Notes: generated by a model from the sequence alone, not told the origin. A stretch of DNA of 64,000 bases from Mactra quadrangularis (GCA_025267735.1 CM046299.1:21784232-21848231), one strand, 5' to 3'. Counted from the stretch's first letter, positions 35,934 through 48,385 are shown. A program made the numbers and translations.

Positions 35934-36529
35934 TATTCTATAAATATTTGATAACTACATTGTAGATTTATGTATGTACCTGCTTAATTCATGTTATTAT
36001 CATAATTGGCTCTTAGAATACAACTCTAAATGTCTTATGTACTGTGAGGGATCGCCTGCTTGAGGGTGATTTCAGTGACCAGGAGTTATCGTAAGAGATT
36101 GTAAAGTCAGCTGAACATGTAGATGGAAGCAGACTTTAAACCGCACTTTAACTTTTAAACTTTAACAAGATTTTTATTTTCATTATTTTGGGTTGTTGTG
36201 AATTTTTTGAACTCAAAGATATTTTTATCAATTGAATAGTTTGTACATGTATGTACTTCAATGATCTGATATTTCCTCATTTGGGATAGTGCAAAACTTG
36301 ACACTTCACTATATTACGATATTTTCACATTCTGAAATAAGTTTAAATCAATACAATTTAGTGCATAATAAGTCACTTCAAAATCTTTTTCATTTTCTGT
36401 TAAGTGTGTAAATTAACGCACTTCAAAAACTGACTTAACTGAGTAAATTAATGTCCTTCAGAAACTATTAGTTTAAACACTAAACAGAAAATACAAGATT
36501 TGATGGGCAGGCAGGCCGGTGTCGTTAAC

Positions 36530-37030
36530 AATTGCGTTAAAGTTTTTAATTTAACATATATTTCTGCCATTTACCGTCAGACCTTTACGAAACTTCATAA
36601 AATAATAACGTACCATGTGATAAACAGAATTAGACAGTAACGGCAATTCTACCTGGCTTAATTATGGATTATTTCCCTTTGACATTTTTGCTTTAAAATT
36701 TTCAAATTGTTGTATATTTCTGCCATTTATGGTTAGATGTTTATGAAATTTCACACAATAATTACATACAATCTGTTGAAAAGAATTAGACAGTAACCGC
36801 AACTCTACCTGCTTTAATTATGGATTATTTCCCTTTGATTTTTTTGCTTGAAAGTTTTCAAATTGTTGGATATCTCTACCATTTGTGGTTAGATGTTTAT
36901 GAAATTTAATGCAATGATTACATACTGTCTGTTTAAAACAATAAGACTGTAACAAAACCTGGCTTAATAACAGATTATTTCCCTTTGTGTTTTTAACGTT
37001 AAGGTTTTCAGTTTGTTGGATCTCTCCAAT
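36530..37030 (+). repeat. Three tandem units of about 150-156 bp
   Basis: GATTATTTCCCTTTG and a preceding GGCTTAAT block recur at about 36655, 36811 and 36961. Units also share TTTCAAATTGTTG and CCATTT..GGTTAGATGTTTATG. Noncoding. Confidence 0.75.
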
Positions 37031-37399
37031 AGCAAGTATACTTGCATTTTCCAGTCATATTTTCCCACCTTTTTGTTCCGAAAAATGTCACCATTTGCCA
37101 TACAAGATTTCATTTTAACAAAATTCACTCACCAATGTCATACCATTAGTTATGTATTTTTTCATTAATAGATTTTATCGCTTATGCCATCATGGTCAAA
37201 CACCAACAAAACCCTATCGCTATATAGTTACTTAAACTCTTTCTTTCTTCAAGATTCATTATTGCCCTTTGTATACCTTCTGATTCATCAAATGACTTTC
37301 TTTTGCAACAACATAAACTTGTTCTCAATTTTCCCAATCTGCGGAAAATCCGGCTTTAATGTGGCTCCCATATTATCTTTCTTGTTCTCATTTTGTCAA

Positions 37400-37650
37400 G
37401 TGTGTAAATTAACGCACTTAAGAATTTATGATTTTCAGCTTTCAACAGGTTTGCAATTTTATACACTTCAGAATCTGGATTTTTCTCATTTTGCATAGTT
37501 TGTAAATTTACATACTTAAGAATTTATAGTTTTCACCGTTTGGCAGGTTTGCAATTTTATGCACTTTAGAATTCAGATTTTATGCATTTTGTCTAGTTCG
37601 TAATTTTACGCACTTTAGAACATGGATTTTTTTACATTTTGCCTAGTGCA
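37400..37650 (+). repeat. Tandem units of about 100 bp
   Basis: GTAAATT.AC.CACTTAAGAA, GCAGGTTTGCAATTTTAT-like and CATTTTG.CTAGT blocks repeat at 37400, 37500 and, partly, 37600. Related short pieces occur at 36405. The open frame 37184-37498 overlaps this array and has no domain character. Confidence 0.6.
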
Positions 37651-38025
37651 TAAATTTACACACTAACTTTTGTCTTCTAAAATTGTAGTTCGTAAATTTA
37701 CGCACTTTGTATGTGATATTTTGATTATATGCTTGTTTTATTGATGAATAAATTTTAAAATATATTTTGCTTTGATTTTCTTACATGAATTTTGCGCAAT
37801 ATTTTGGAATATATGCAACCAAATATGGGGAAATCATACACAAAAGGAGAATATCATGACGGTTTCCCTTTTAAAAAAATGACCAGTTCTTGGCATTCAT
37901 AACATTTTGCTGAATCCATTAGGTTTGATATCATATAATTTGTGAGATAGCTGTTACAATTATATAGTAGAAATTTAGAATTGTGCATTTTTGTAATGGG
38001 AAGTTGAAAAACTCAACAAAAATTA

Positions 38026-38310
38026 CAGGAGGATCCAGTGCGGACCCCCCCAGAATTTTCAAAATGTACCTGTCCATTAGTGTATTTCTTGACTGTTAGT
38101 CATTTTTAAGTAGTAGGCCTATGAAGCAACTTTGTTAGGTGCTTACATATATGTAATTGGTATGTAGTTTTAATTATTAATAAGTGGCATTATTCTGCAA
38201 AATGTGTATAATGTGGTTGAGGTTCGAAAGTTTGGAACTCCCGCCCCCCCCCCACCTGAGAAAGTTCGGACCACCCCCCCTCCCTACAAAAAGTCCTGGA
38301 TCCGCCCCTG
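38026..38310 (+). mobile_element. MITE copy 3, CCTGGATCCGCCCC family
   Basis: Left end CAGGAGGATCCAG and right end CTGGATCCGCCCCTG are inverted. Flanks AAAATTA and AAAGTTA may be a degenerate duplication. It is the most complete of three copies in the window and contains C-rich tracts (38244-38253 and 38274-38280). Confidence 0.7.
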
Positions 38311-39030
38311 AAAGTTATGGCCTGGAAAAAGCCCATACTTATGTATGTCACATTGAGAAAATCAGATAGTCTTGTCAGTACCTGCACAATGAAGTATTCT
38401 AAGCATCTACTGTTTTACTGATTTAAACAGAAAAAAACTTTAAATGTTATTATTCCATAATCAAATGACACATGTATATAAACCTGTAATTTGAATATGT
38501 TTTGTCTATCTATATACATAAAATGTATATTAAAGAAATCTAATTAATACATAATTCTGAAAGAAGCATATGCATTTTAAAATACAAGCTCAGAGGTAAA
38601 GTGGTTAAGATTCCTGCCTTCAAGACATTGTAAACACTGATTAAGGACTATGGGATCGTGCAATCCAGCAGCCAACAATGGCTATCTTTTTGAGAAAGTA
38701 AGCAGTTGCTTACTAAGTGAGAGCTAATGGGAGAGAAATTTTGTTCAATTTTATATAACTGTCAAATACACATACATTGACCTAAGTAAGTAAGTAACCA
38801 GGTAAGTAAGAAAAGTCTTCATTTATAGTGGATAACACATTTAACAAATATATGTCAATTTTCATTATGGTCCACATGCTGATTTTAACAGAGCAGATGT
38901 TTTAAATAGATCATATCACAAAACATTAATATCAAAATATAATACAGATCTACGTTTTGTATATAATGAGACAAATTCACAAAGGAAAAAAAAACAATGC
39001 ATGCATGTGTATATGAGGGTTGCCTGCAAA

Positions 39031-40980
39031 GGTCCAATAACTTGGCACAACATTCGATGTTCGATATTCGATATTCAATATCGAACATCGAACCAGTTCG
39101 ACGTTCGACATTAGCATAATGTGCGAATATCGAACTGAAATTGAATGTCGAACCAGCTCGACGTTCGACATTCGCCAAAATTATCCAAATATCGAACTGA
39201 GATTGAATATCGAACCAGCTCGACGTTCGACATTCGAATATCGAAATGAAATGGAATATCGAACCAGTTCGACGTTCGACATTCATTTATAATAGCCCGA
39301 ATGTAGTACTGAGGTTGAATATCGAACCAGCTCGACGTTGGACATTCATTATTAACAATAATGCGAATGTCGTTCTGTGGTTGAATATCGAACCAGCTCG
39401 ACGTTCGACATTCATTAATAATAGTCTGAATGTAGTTCTGAGGTTGAATATCGAACCAGTTCGACGTTCGACATTCATTAATAATAGCCCGAATGTAGTT
39501 CTGTGGTTGAATATCGAACCAGCTCGACGTTCGACATTCATTAATAACAATAATGCGAATGTAGTTCTGTGGTTGAATATCGAACCAGCTCGACGTTCGA
39601 CATTTATTCATTATAGCCCGAATGTAGTTCTGAGGTTGAATATCGAACCAGCTCGACGTTCGACATTCGAATATCGAAATGAAATGGAATATCGAACCAG
39701 TTCGACGTTCGACATTCATTTATAATAGCCCGAATGTAGTACTGAGGGTGAATATCGAACCAGCCCGACGTTCGACATTCATTAATAACAATAATGCGAA
39801 TGTCGTTCTGTGGTTGAATATCGAACCAGCTCGACGTTCGACATTCATTAATAATAGTCTGAATGTAGTTCTGAGGTTGAATATCGAACCAGTTCGACGT
39901 TCGACATTCATTAATAATAGCCCGAATGTAGTTCTGTGGTTGAATATCGAACCAGCTCGACGTTCGACATTCATTAATAACAATAATGCGAATGTAGTTC
40001 TGTGGTTGAATATCGAACCAGATCGACGTTCGACATTCATTCATAATAGCCCGAATGTAGTTCTGAGGTTGAATATCGAACCAGCTCGACGTTCAACATT
40101 CATTAATAATAGTCCGAATGTAGTTCTGAGGTTGAATATCGAACCAGCTCGACGTTCGACATTCATTAATAATAGTCCGAATGTAGTTCTGAGGTTGAAT
40201 ATCGAACCAGCTCGACGTTCAACATTCATTAATAATAGCCCAAATGTAGTTCTGTGGTTGAATATCGAACCAGCTCGACGTTCGACATTCATTTATAATA
40301 GCCCGAATGTAGTACTGAGGTTGAATATCGAACCAGCTCTACGTTCGACATTCATTAGCCCGAATGTAGTTCTGAGGTTGAATATCGAACCAGCTCGACG
40401 TTCGATATTCATTCATAAAAGCCCGAATGTAGTTCTGAGGTTGAATATCGAACCAGCTCGACGTTCGATATTCATTCATAAAAGCCCGAATGTAGTTCTG
40501 ATGTTGAATATCGAACCAGCTCGACGTTCGACATTCATTAATAACAATAATGCGAATGAAGTTATGTGATTGAATATCGAACCAGCTCGACGTTCGACAT
40601 TCATTCATAATAGTCCGAATGTAGTTCTGAGGTTGAATATCGAACCAGCTCGACGTTCGACATTCATTAATAATTGTCCGAATGTAGTTCTGTGGTTGAA
40701 TATCGAACCAGCTCGACGTTCGACATTCATTCATAATAGCCTGAATGTAATTCTTAGGTTGAATATCGAACCAGCTCGACGTTCGACATTCTTTCATAAT
40801 AGCCCGAATGTAGTTCTGAGGTTGAATATCGAACCAGCTCGACGTTCGACATTCATTTATAATAGTCCGAATGTAGTTCTGATGTTGAATATCGAACCAG
40901 CTCGACGTTCGACATTCATTAATAACAATAATGCGAATCTAGTTCTGTGGTTGAATATCGAACCAGCTCGACGTTCGACA
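39031..40980 (+). repeat. Left outer array of 63-bp CpG-rich units
   Basis: Head-to-tail units with the core GAATATCGAACCAGCTCGAC then GTTCGACATTCATTAATAAT. Most are 63 bp, with longer variants containing AACAATAAT. A larger block beginning at the ATCGAAATGAAATGG variant recurs at about 39240 and 39675. Each unit has about five CpGs. All long open frames here are by-products of a period divisible by three. Confidence 0.9.
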
Positions 40981-40984
40981 TCAT

Positions 40985-41510
40985 CGCTTGAATCAGCGGC
41001 GGACGGCTTGTTTTAGCGGGGAAACCCCGGCTGGGCCCCTTGGCCGCCTTTGAATCAGCGGAACACGGCCTGTTTCAGCAGGGAAACCTCGACTGGCCCC
41101 TTGGCGGTGCTGGAATCAGAGGCTGGCGGCTTGGATCAGCGGAGGAACCTCGGCTAGGCACTCGGCCGGGGCTTCAGCGGGCTCTACGGGACTTTAACCG
41201 GGGTCTACGCGGCCTGCCGCTGATACTCACCTGGCTGGCTTGATTTCAGCGGATGCAAGCAAGGGACACTGGGGTTTACCTCTGCTGCAAGCCAGCGCCT
41301 GAATCAGCGCCGGACGGCTTGATTCGGCGGGGATACCTCGGCTGGGCCCTTTCTCGCGCTTGAATCAGCAGAGCACGGTTTGTTTCAGCGGGGAAAGCCC
41401 GGCTGGGCCTTCGGCCGGGCTTGAATCAGTGGTAGACAGCTTGTTTCAGCGGGGGAATCTCTGCTGGGCACTCGGCCGGGGCTTCAGCGGGCTCTGCTCG
41501 ACCTTCGACA
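40985..41510 (+). repeat. GC-rich minisatellite block, left arm (61-bp unit)
   Basis: Units such as TGAATCAGC...GGACGGCTTG...CAGCGGGGA...CTCGGCTGGGCCC repeat; two units at 41290-41411 are 61 bp each. A non-repeat stretch of about 110 bp lies inside. The composition is far more GC-rich than anything else in the window. Confidence 0.85.
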
Positions 41511-41715
41511 TTCATAAAAGATAGTCCGAATGTAGTTCTGTGGTTGAATATCGAACCAGCGCGACGTTCGACTTTCATTCATAATAGTCCGAATGTAGTT
41601 CTGAAGTTGAATATCGAACAAGCTCGACGTTCGACATTCATTCATAATAGTCCGAATGTAGTTCTGAAGTTAAATATCGAACCAGCTCGACGTTCGACAT
41701 TCATTAATAATCGTC
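41511..41715 (+). repeat. Left inner array, three 63-bp units
   Basis: Three units of the same 63-bp family and orientation as the left outer array, with a CTGAAGTTGAATATCGAAC variant not seen elsewhere. Confidence 0.85.
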
Positions 41716-42482
41716 GAATGTATTATGTATGTAAAATGTTTGTATCATTGTAATTGGAAAATTATAAATGTAAAAAATAAAGTGAAATAAAATTACCTTT
41801 TATAATATTATACTAATATATGATTCATTCGTAACACCTCGGGGATTTTCTACGCAAATATACCTCGGATATCATAAGAAGTTAAGTTGTTTTAACATTG
41901 CTCCGAAGTACACATAAATTTCATTGAATGTGGTTTCTGTAGCCTAAACTACTCAGAAACAAGACACGTCACCTGGTTTCTTGAACACTGCATTGCATTG
42001 TAACTTTTATTGTATGGTATAAACTGTCGCTGCTTGGAATTGAACTCATAGCATCTGTTCATAGTCGATTGTGCCACCACTGCTACACGGCTGCATCTAT
42101 GTCTGATCAAACTAGATCTAGCTCTTGGGAAATTCTCTGGCTACATTATGCTCCTATTATGGTTCTAGTAAGTATCGGGTTTCAGACCTATTTCATTTAC
42201 GCGATAACAACGTGTCTGTGTTCTGCAATATTGAGGTATCCTTACAGCTCCAAACAAGCCATGAGCATTTACCTAAACAATCAGTAATGGAGAAAAACAA
42301 ACAAATCTCTATAAAGAATTATATACTTCATCGATATTACATCGATAGTATAACAAGTTTATCCCGATGTGTGACTGTAGCTAATCAGCTATGACGTTTG
42401 ACTTGTATCATAGGTGTTGGTTCGAATCTTGTTTTTGAAGCCATTTCTTTGTTTCTATGCACACAAACTTATTGCTTAGAAC
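41716..42482. other. Core of the foldback element, no transposase
   Basis: About 0.77 kb of unique sequence. Short open frames have no recognisable domain. Two tRNA-like patches are seen: on the minus strand at about 42030-42095 (B-box-like GAGTTCAATTCC) and on the plus strand at about 42375-42435 (B-box-like GGTTCGAATC). They may be SINE remnants or polymerase III promoter elements; support is weak. Confidence 0.5.
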
Positions 42483-43434
42483 CGGATGAACGTCGAGCTG
42501 GTTCGATATTCAACCACAGAACTACAATCGCATTATTGTTATTAATGAATGTCGAACGTCGAGCTGGTTCGATATTCAACCACAGAACTACATTCGGGCT
42601 ATTATTTATGAATGTGGAACGTCGAGCTGGTTCGATATTCTACCTCAGTACTACATTCAGACTATTATTAATGAATGTCGAACGTCGAGCTGGTTCGATA
42701 TTCAACCACAGAACTACATTCGGGCTATTATTTATGAATGTCGAACGTCGAGCTGGTTCGATATTCAACCACAGAACTACATTCGGGCTATTATTTATGA
42801 ATGTCGAACGTCGAGCTGGTTCGATATTCAACCACAGAACTACATTCGGGCTATTATTAATGAATGTCGAACGTCGAGCTGGTTCGATATTCAACCTCAG
42901 AACTACATTCGGGCTATTATTAATGAATGTCGAACGTCGAGCTGGTTCGATATTCAACCTCAGAACTACATTCGGACTATTATTAATGAATGTCGAACGT
43001 CGAGTTGGTTCGATATTCAACCTCAGAACTACATTCGGACTATTATTAATGAATGTCGAACGTCGAGCTGGTTCGATATTCAACATCAGAACTAAATTCG
43101 GACTATTGTGAATGAATGTCGAACGTCGAGCTGGTTCGATATTCAACCTCAGAACTACATTCGGGGTATTATGAATGAATGTCGAACGTCGAGCTTGTTC
43201 GATATTCAACCACAGAACTACATTCGCATTATCGTTATTAATGAATGTCGAACGTCGAGCTGGTTCGATATTCAACCTCAGAACTACATTCGGACTATTA
43301 TTAATGAATGTCGAACGTCGAGTTGGTTCGATATTCAACCTCAGAACTACATTCGGACTATTATTAATGAATGTCGAACGTCGAGCTGGTTCGATATTCA
43401 ACCTCAGAACTACATTCGGACTATTTTTATGAAT
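42483..43434 (-). repeat. Right inner array of 63-bp units (inverted)
   Basis: About 15 units in the opposite orientation (GAATGTCGAACGTCGAGCTG). Includes the AATAATG-type length variant at about 42525 and 43225. Confidence 0.9.
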
Positions 43435-43439
43435 TTTGA

Positions 43440-43752
43440 ACGTCAAGCAGAACCCGCTGAAGCGCTGGTCGAGTGCCCAGCCAAGGTTCCCCGCTGATCA
43501 AATCCGCCTGTCGCTGATTCCAGAGCCGCCCAGGGCCCAGCCGAGGTTTCCTCGCAGAAACAGGCCGTGCTCAGCTGATTCAAGCGCGGCCAAGGGCCCA
43601 GCCGAGTTTTCCCCGCTGAAACAAGCAGTTCGCCGCTGATTCAAGCGCGGCCCAGGGCCCAGCCGTGCTTTCCCCGCTGAAACAAGCCGTGCTCCGCTGA
43701 TTCAATTGCGGCAAAGGGACCAGCCGGGCATTCCCCGCTGAAACAAGCCGAG
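43440..43752 (-). repeat. GC-rich minisatellite block, right arm
   Basis: Inverted counterpart of 40985-41510: GCTGATTCAAGCGCGGCC, GGGCCCAGCC, CCCCGCTGAAACAAGC repeated about five times. It is shorter than the left block and lacks its unique insert. Confidence 0.85.
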
Positions 43753-46199
43753 AATGAATGTCGAACGTCGAGTTGGTTCGATATTCAACCTCAGAACTAC
43801 ATTCGGACTATTATTAATGAATGTCGAACGTCGAGCTGGTTCGATATTCAACCTCAGAACTACATTCGGACTATTATTAATGAATGTCGAACGTCGAGCT
43901 GGTTCGATATTCAACCTCAGAACTACATTCGGACTATTATTAATGAATGTCGAACGTCGAGCTGGTTCGATGTTCAACCTCAGAACTACATTCGGACTAT
44001 TATTAATGAATGTCGAACGTCGAGCTGGTTCGATGTTCAACCTCAGAACTACATTCGGACTATTATTAATGAATGTCGAACGTCGAGCTGGTTCGATGTT
44101 CAACCTCAGAACTACATTCGGACTATTATTAATGAATGTCGAACGTCGAGCTGGTTCGATGTTCAACCTCAGAACTACATTCGGACTATTATTAATGAAT
44201 GTCGAACGTCGAGCTGGTTCGATGTTCAACCTCAGAACTACATTCGGACTATTATTAATGAATGTCGAACGTCGAGCTGGTTCGATATTCAACCTCAGAA
44301 ATACATTCGGACTATTATTAATGAATGTCGAACGTCGAGCTGGTTCGATATTCAACCTCAGAACTACATTCGGACTATTATTAATGAATGTCGAACGTCG
44401 AGCTGGTTCGATATTCAACCACAAAACTACATTCGGGCTATTATTAATGAATGTCGAACGACGAGCTGGTTCGATATTCAACCACAGAACTACATTCGGA
44501 CTATTATTAATGAATGTCGAACGTCGAGCTGGTTCGATATTCAACCTCAGAACTACATTCGGACTATTATGAATGAATGTCGAACGTCGAGCTGGTTCGA
44601 TATTCAGCCTCAGAACTACATTCGGACTATTATTAATGAATGTCGAACGTCGAGCTGGTTCGATATTCAACCTCAGAACTACATTCGGACTATTATTAAT
44701 GAATGTCGAACGTCGAGCTGGTTCGATATTCAACCACAAAACTACATTCGTGCTATTATTAATGAATGTCGAACGTCGAGCTGGTTCGATATTCAACCAC
44801 AGAACTACATTCGGGCTATTATTAATGAATGTCGAACGTCGAGCTGGTTCGATATTCAACCACAGAACTACATTCGGGCTATTATTTATGAATGTCGAAC
44901 GTCGAGCTGGTTCGATATTCAACCTCAGAACTACATTCGGGCTATTATTAATGAATGTCGAACGTCGAGCTGGTTCGCTATTAAACCACAGAACTACATT
45001 CGGGCTATTATTTATGAATGTCGAACGTCGAGCTGGTTCGATATTCAACCTCAGTCCTACATTCGGGCTATTATGAATGAATGTCGAACGTCGAGCTGGT
45101 TCGATATTCAACCTCAGAACTACATTCGGACTATTATTAATGAATGTCGAACGTCGAGCTGGTTCGATATTCAACCTCAGAACTACATTCGGGCTAATGA
45201 ATGTCGAACGTCGAGCTGGTTCGATATTCAACCACAGAACTACATTCGGGCTATTATAAATGAATGTCGAACGTCGAGCTGGTTCGACATTCAACCTCAG
45301 AACTACATTCGGGCTATTATTAATGAATGTCGAACGTCGAGCTGGTTCGATATTCAACCTCAGAACTACATTCGGACTATTATTAATGAATGTCGAACGT
45401 CGAGCTGGTTCGATATTCAACCTCAGAACTACATTCGGGCTATTATGAATGAATGTCGAACGTCGATCTGGTTCGATATTCAACCACAGAACTACATTCG
45501 CATTATTGTTATTAATGAATGTCGAACGTCGAGCTGGTTCGATATTCAAACACAGAACTACATTCGGGCTATTATTAATGAATGTCGAAAGTCGAGCTGG
45601 TTCGATATTCAACCTAAGAACTACATTCAGACTATTATTAATGAATGTCGAACGTCGAGCTGGTTCGATATTCAACCACAGAACGACATTCGCATTATTG
45701 TTAATAATGAATGTCGAACGTCGAGCTGGTTCGATATTCAACCTCAGTACTACATTCGGGCTATTATAAATGAATGTCGAACGTCGAACTGGTTCGATAT
45801 TCCATTTCATTTCGATATTCGAATGTCGAACGTCGAGCTGGTTCGATATTCATCCTCAGAACTACATTCGGGCTATTATAAATGAATGTCGAACGTCGAA
45901 CTGGTTCGATATTCCATTTCATTTCGATATTCGAATGTCGAACGTCGAGCTGGTTCGATATTCAATCTCAGTTCGATATTTGGATAATTTTAGCGAATGT
46001 CGAACGTCGAGCTGGTTCGATATTCAATCTCAGTTCGATATTTGGATAATTTTGGCGAATGTCGAACGTCGAGCTGGTTCGATATTCAATTTCAGTTCGA
46101 TATTCGCACATTATGCTAATGTCGAACGTCGAACTGGTTCGATGTTCGATATTGAATATCGAATATCGAACATCGAATGTTGTGCCAAGTTATTGGACC
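43753..46199 (-). repeat. Right outer array of 63-bp units (inverted)
   Basis: About 37 units in minus orientation ending in the element terminus. A run of five consecutive units (about 43970-44230) shares a TTCGATGTTCAACC variant, and the ATTTCATTTCGATATTCG variant recurs at about 45800 and 45915. Both indicate local unit amplification. The 702-codon minus-strand frame (43702-45810) is satellite translation. Confidence 0.9.
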
Positions 46200-46529
46200 A
46201 TGCCTAGCAAGACTGTAGTTACTCAATCTTCTACGCAATGCACTAAAGACAGTCTTGAGGGCAACCCTCATAATTATTATTATAGGACTTGCTATCAATA
46301 AAATAAGTTATCAATACCTATGTAATGGGATGCAAGGACAGATATGGAGTACTTAAATCAGCTGAGTTTATGCATGCCTCACTGACATTCGGATGAAATT
46401 TAACAATACAAGTGTATACTAAGAAGGCTGAATAGGTGAGCTTTGTTTCGCATGTGAAAAAAGAGGCATACGACAAAAAAAAGTTCTTAAGACTAATTAT
46501 AAATATAAAATATGATAAGCAACACTTAC

Positions 46530-48385
46530 AATATACCAGAGCAAAATCATTGTGTATCAGCTACATATACAATATACCTGAGCAAGGTCATTATGATTCA
46601 GAAACATGTATAATATACCATAGCAAGGTCATTGTGTATCAGCTGCATACTAGTATACAATATACAAGAGCAAGGTTATACATTGTATCAGCTACATATA
46701 CAATAAAATAGAGCAAGGCCTTGTGTATCAGCTACATATAGGATAAAATGAGGCAAGGTCATTGTGTATCAGCTACATATAAAATAAAATATAGCAAGGT
46801 CATTGTGTATCAGCTACATATACAATAAACCAGAGCAAGGTCATTGTGTATCAGCTACATATACAATAAACCAGAGCAAGGTCATTGTGTATCAGCTACA
46901 TATACAATAAATCAGAGCAAAGTCATTGTGCATCAGCTACATATACAGTATACCAGAGCAAGGTCATTGTGTATCAGCTACATATATGAAATATACCTGA
47001 GCAAGATCTATGTATATCAGCTACATATACAGTATTTGAGACAAGGTCATTGTGTATCAGCTATATATACAATATACCAGAGCAAAGTCATTGTGTATCA
47101 GCTACATATACAATATACCGGAGCAAGGTCATTGTGTATCAGCTACATATACAATATACCAGAGCAAGGTCATTGTGTATCAGCTACATATACAGTATAC
47201 CAGAGCAAGGTCATTGTGTATCAGCTACATATATAATATACCAGAGAAAGGTCATTGTGTATCAGCTACATATATAATATACCAGAGCAAGGTCATTGTG
47301 TATCAGCTACATATACAGTATACCAGAGAAAGGTCATTGTGTATCAGCTACATATATAATATACCAGAGCAAGGTCATTGTGTATCAGCTACATATACAG
47401 TATACCAGAGCAAGGTCATTGTGTATCAGCTACATATACAGTATACCAGAGCAAGGTCATTGTGTATCAGCTACATTTACAGTATACCAGAGCAAGGTCA
47501 TTGTGTATCAGCTACATATATAATATACCAGAGCAAGGTCATTGTGTATCAGCTACATATACAGTATACCAGAGCAAGGTCATTGTGTATCAGCTACATA
47601 TATAATATACCAGAGAAAGGTCATTGTGTATCAGCTACATGTATAATATACCAGAGCAAGGTCATTGTGTATCAGCTACATATACAGTATACCAGAGAAA
47701 GGTCATTGTGTATCAGCTACATATATAATATACCAGAGCAAGGTCATTGTGTATCAGCTACATATACAGTATACCAGAGCAAGGTCATTGTGTATCAGCT
47801 ACATATACAGTATACCAGAGCAAGGTCATTGTGTATCAGCTACATTTACAGTATACCAGAGCAAGGTCATTGTGTATCAGCTACATATACAGTATACCAG
47901 AGCAAGGTCATTGTGTATCAGCTACATATACAAAATACCATAGCAAGGTCATTGTGTATCAGCTACATATACAGTATACCAGAGCAAGGTCATTGTGTAT
48001 CAGCTACATATACAAAATACCAGAGCAAGGTCATTGTGTATCAGCTACATTTACAGTATACCAGAGAAAGGTCGTTGTGTATCAGCTACATATACAGTAT
48101 ACCAGAGCAAGGTCATTGTGTATCAGCTACATTTACAAAATACCATAGCAAGGTCATTGTGTTTTAGCTACATTTACAATATACTTGAGCAAGGTCATTG
48201 TGTATCAGCTACATAAACAATATAATAGAGCAAGGTCATTGTGTATCAGCTACATATACAGCATACCAGAGCAAGGTCATTGTGTATCAGCTACATATAC
48301 AGTATACCAGAGCAAGGTCATTGTGTATCAGCTACATATACAATATACCACAGCAAGTTCAATGTGTATCAGCTACATAATTGGT
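46530..48385 (+). repeat. 41-bp minisatellite, about 45 units
   Basis: Unit CATATACAGTATACCAGAGC then AAGGTCATTGTGTATCAGCTA. Early units (46530-47040) are more diverged; 47050-48350 is homogeneous. Variants (TATAATATACC, CATTTACAG, GAGAAAGG) recur in the same order at about 47220-47500 and 47590-47870, a higher-order duplication. Apparent proteins of up to 371 codons come from the 123-bp triple period. Confidence 0.92.

Larger units (their letters stand above)
39030..46200. mobile_element. Foldback-like element with satellite arms, about 7.2 kb
   Basis: The two outer ends match in inverted orientation for more than 120 bp with very few differences, beginning GGTCCAATAACTTGGC at 39031 and ending with its complement at 46199. 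Inward, each arm is an array of 63-bp units, a GC-rich block and more 63-bp units, in mirror order. The arms flank a core of about 0.77 kb. Candidate target duplications are TGCCTGCAA (39021-39029) and TGCCTAGCAA (46201-46210). Drosophila FB elements have arms made of tandem repeats and 9-bp duplications; MULEs also give 9-10 bp. There is no transposase in the core, so it is non-autonomous. Confidence 0.75.
39012..46272. mobile_element. Tiny palindromic element split by the foldback element
   Basis: TATGAGGGTTGCC (39012-39024) is the exact complement of GGCAACCCTCATA (46260-46272). Deleting 39030-46200 and one duplicate brings CAAGACTGT next to the left arm. It then matches the inverted ACAGTCTTG on the right, giving an element of about 80 bp with near-perfect 24-bp inverted ends. 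Confidence 0.6.

Noticed and set aside
38585..38670. tRNA-like sequence (GTGGTTAAGATTCCTGCC)
   Set aside because: The B box is poor and no acceptor stem is visible; too weak to annotate.
42069..42394. Small open frames in the foldback core as a transposase or host protein
   Set aside because: They are 72-89 codons long, overlap tRNA-like patches and show no catalytic or DNA-binding motif.
43702..45810. 702-codon minus-strand open frame
   Set aside because: It is the translation of the 63-bp satellite (21 residues per unit); overlapping long frames exist on both strands, so openness is a consequence of the period.
47052..48167. 371-codon open frame with YQLHIQYTRARS repeats
   Set aside because: It follows the 41-bp minisatellite; three units give 123 bp, and all three frames are open over the same array.
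39031..48385. CRISPR-like appearance of regular repeats
   Set aside because: Repeats are contiguous without unique spacers, the genome is eukaryotic, and no cas-like genes are present.
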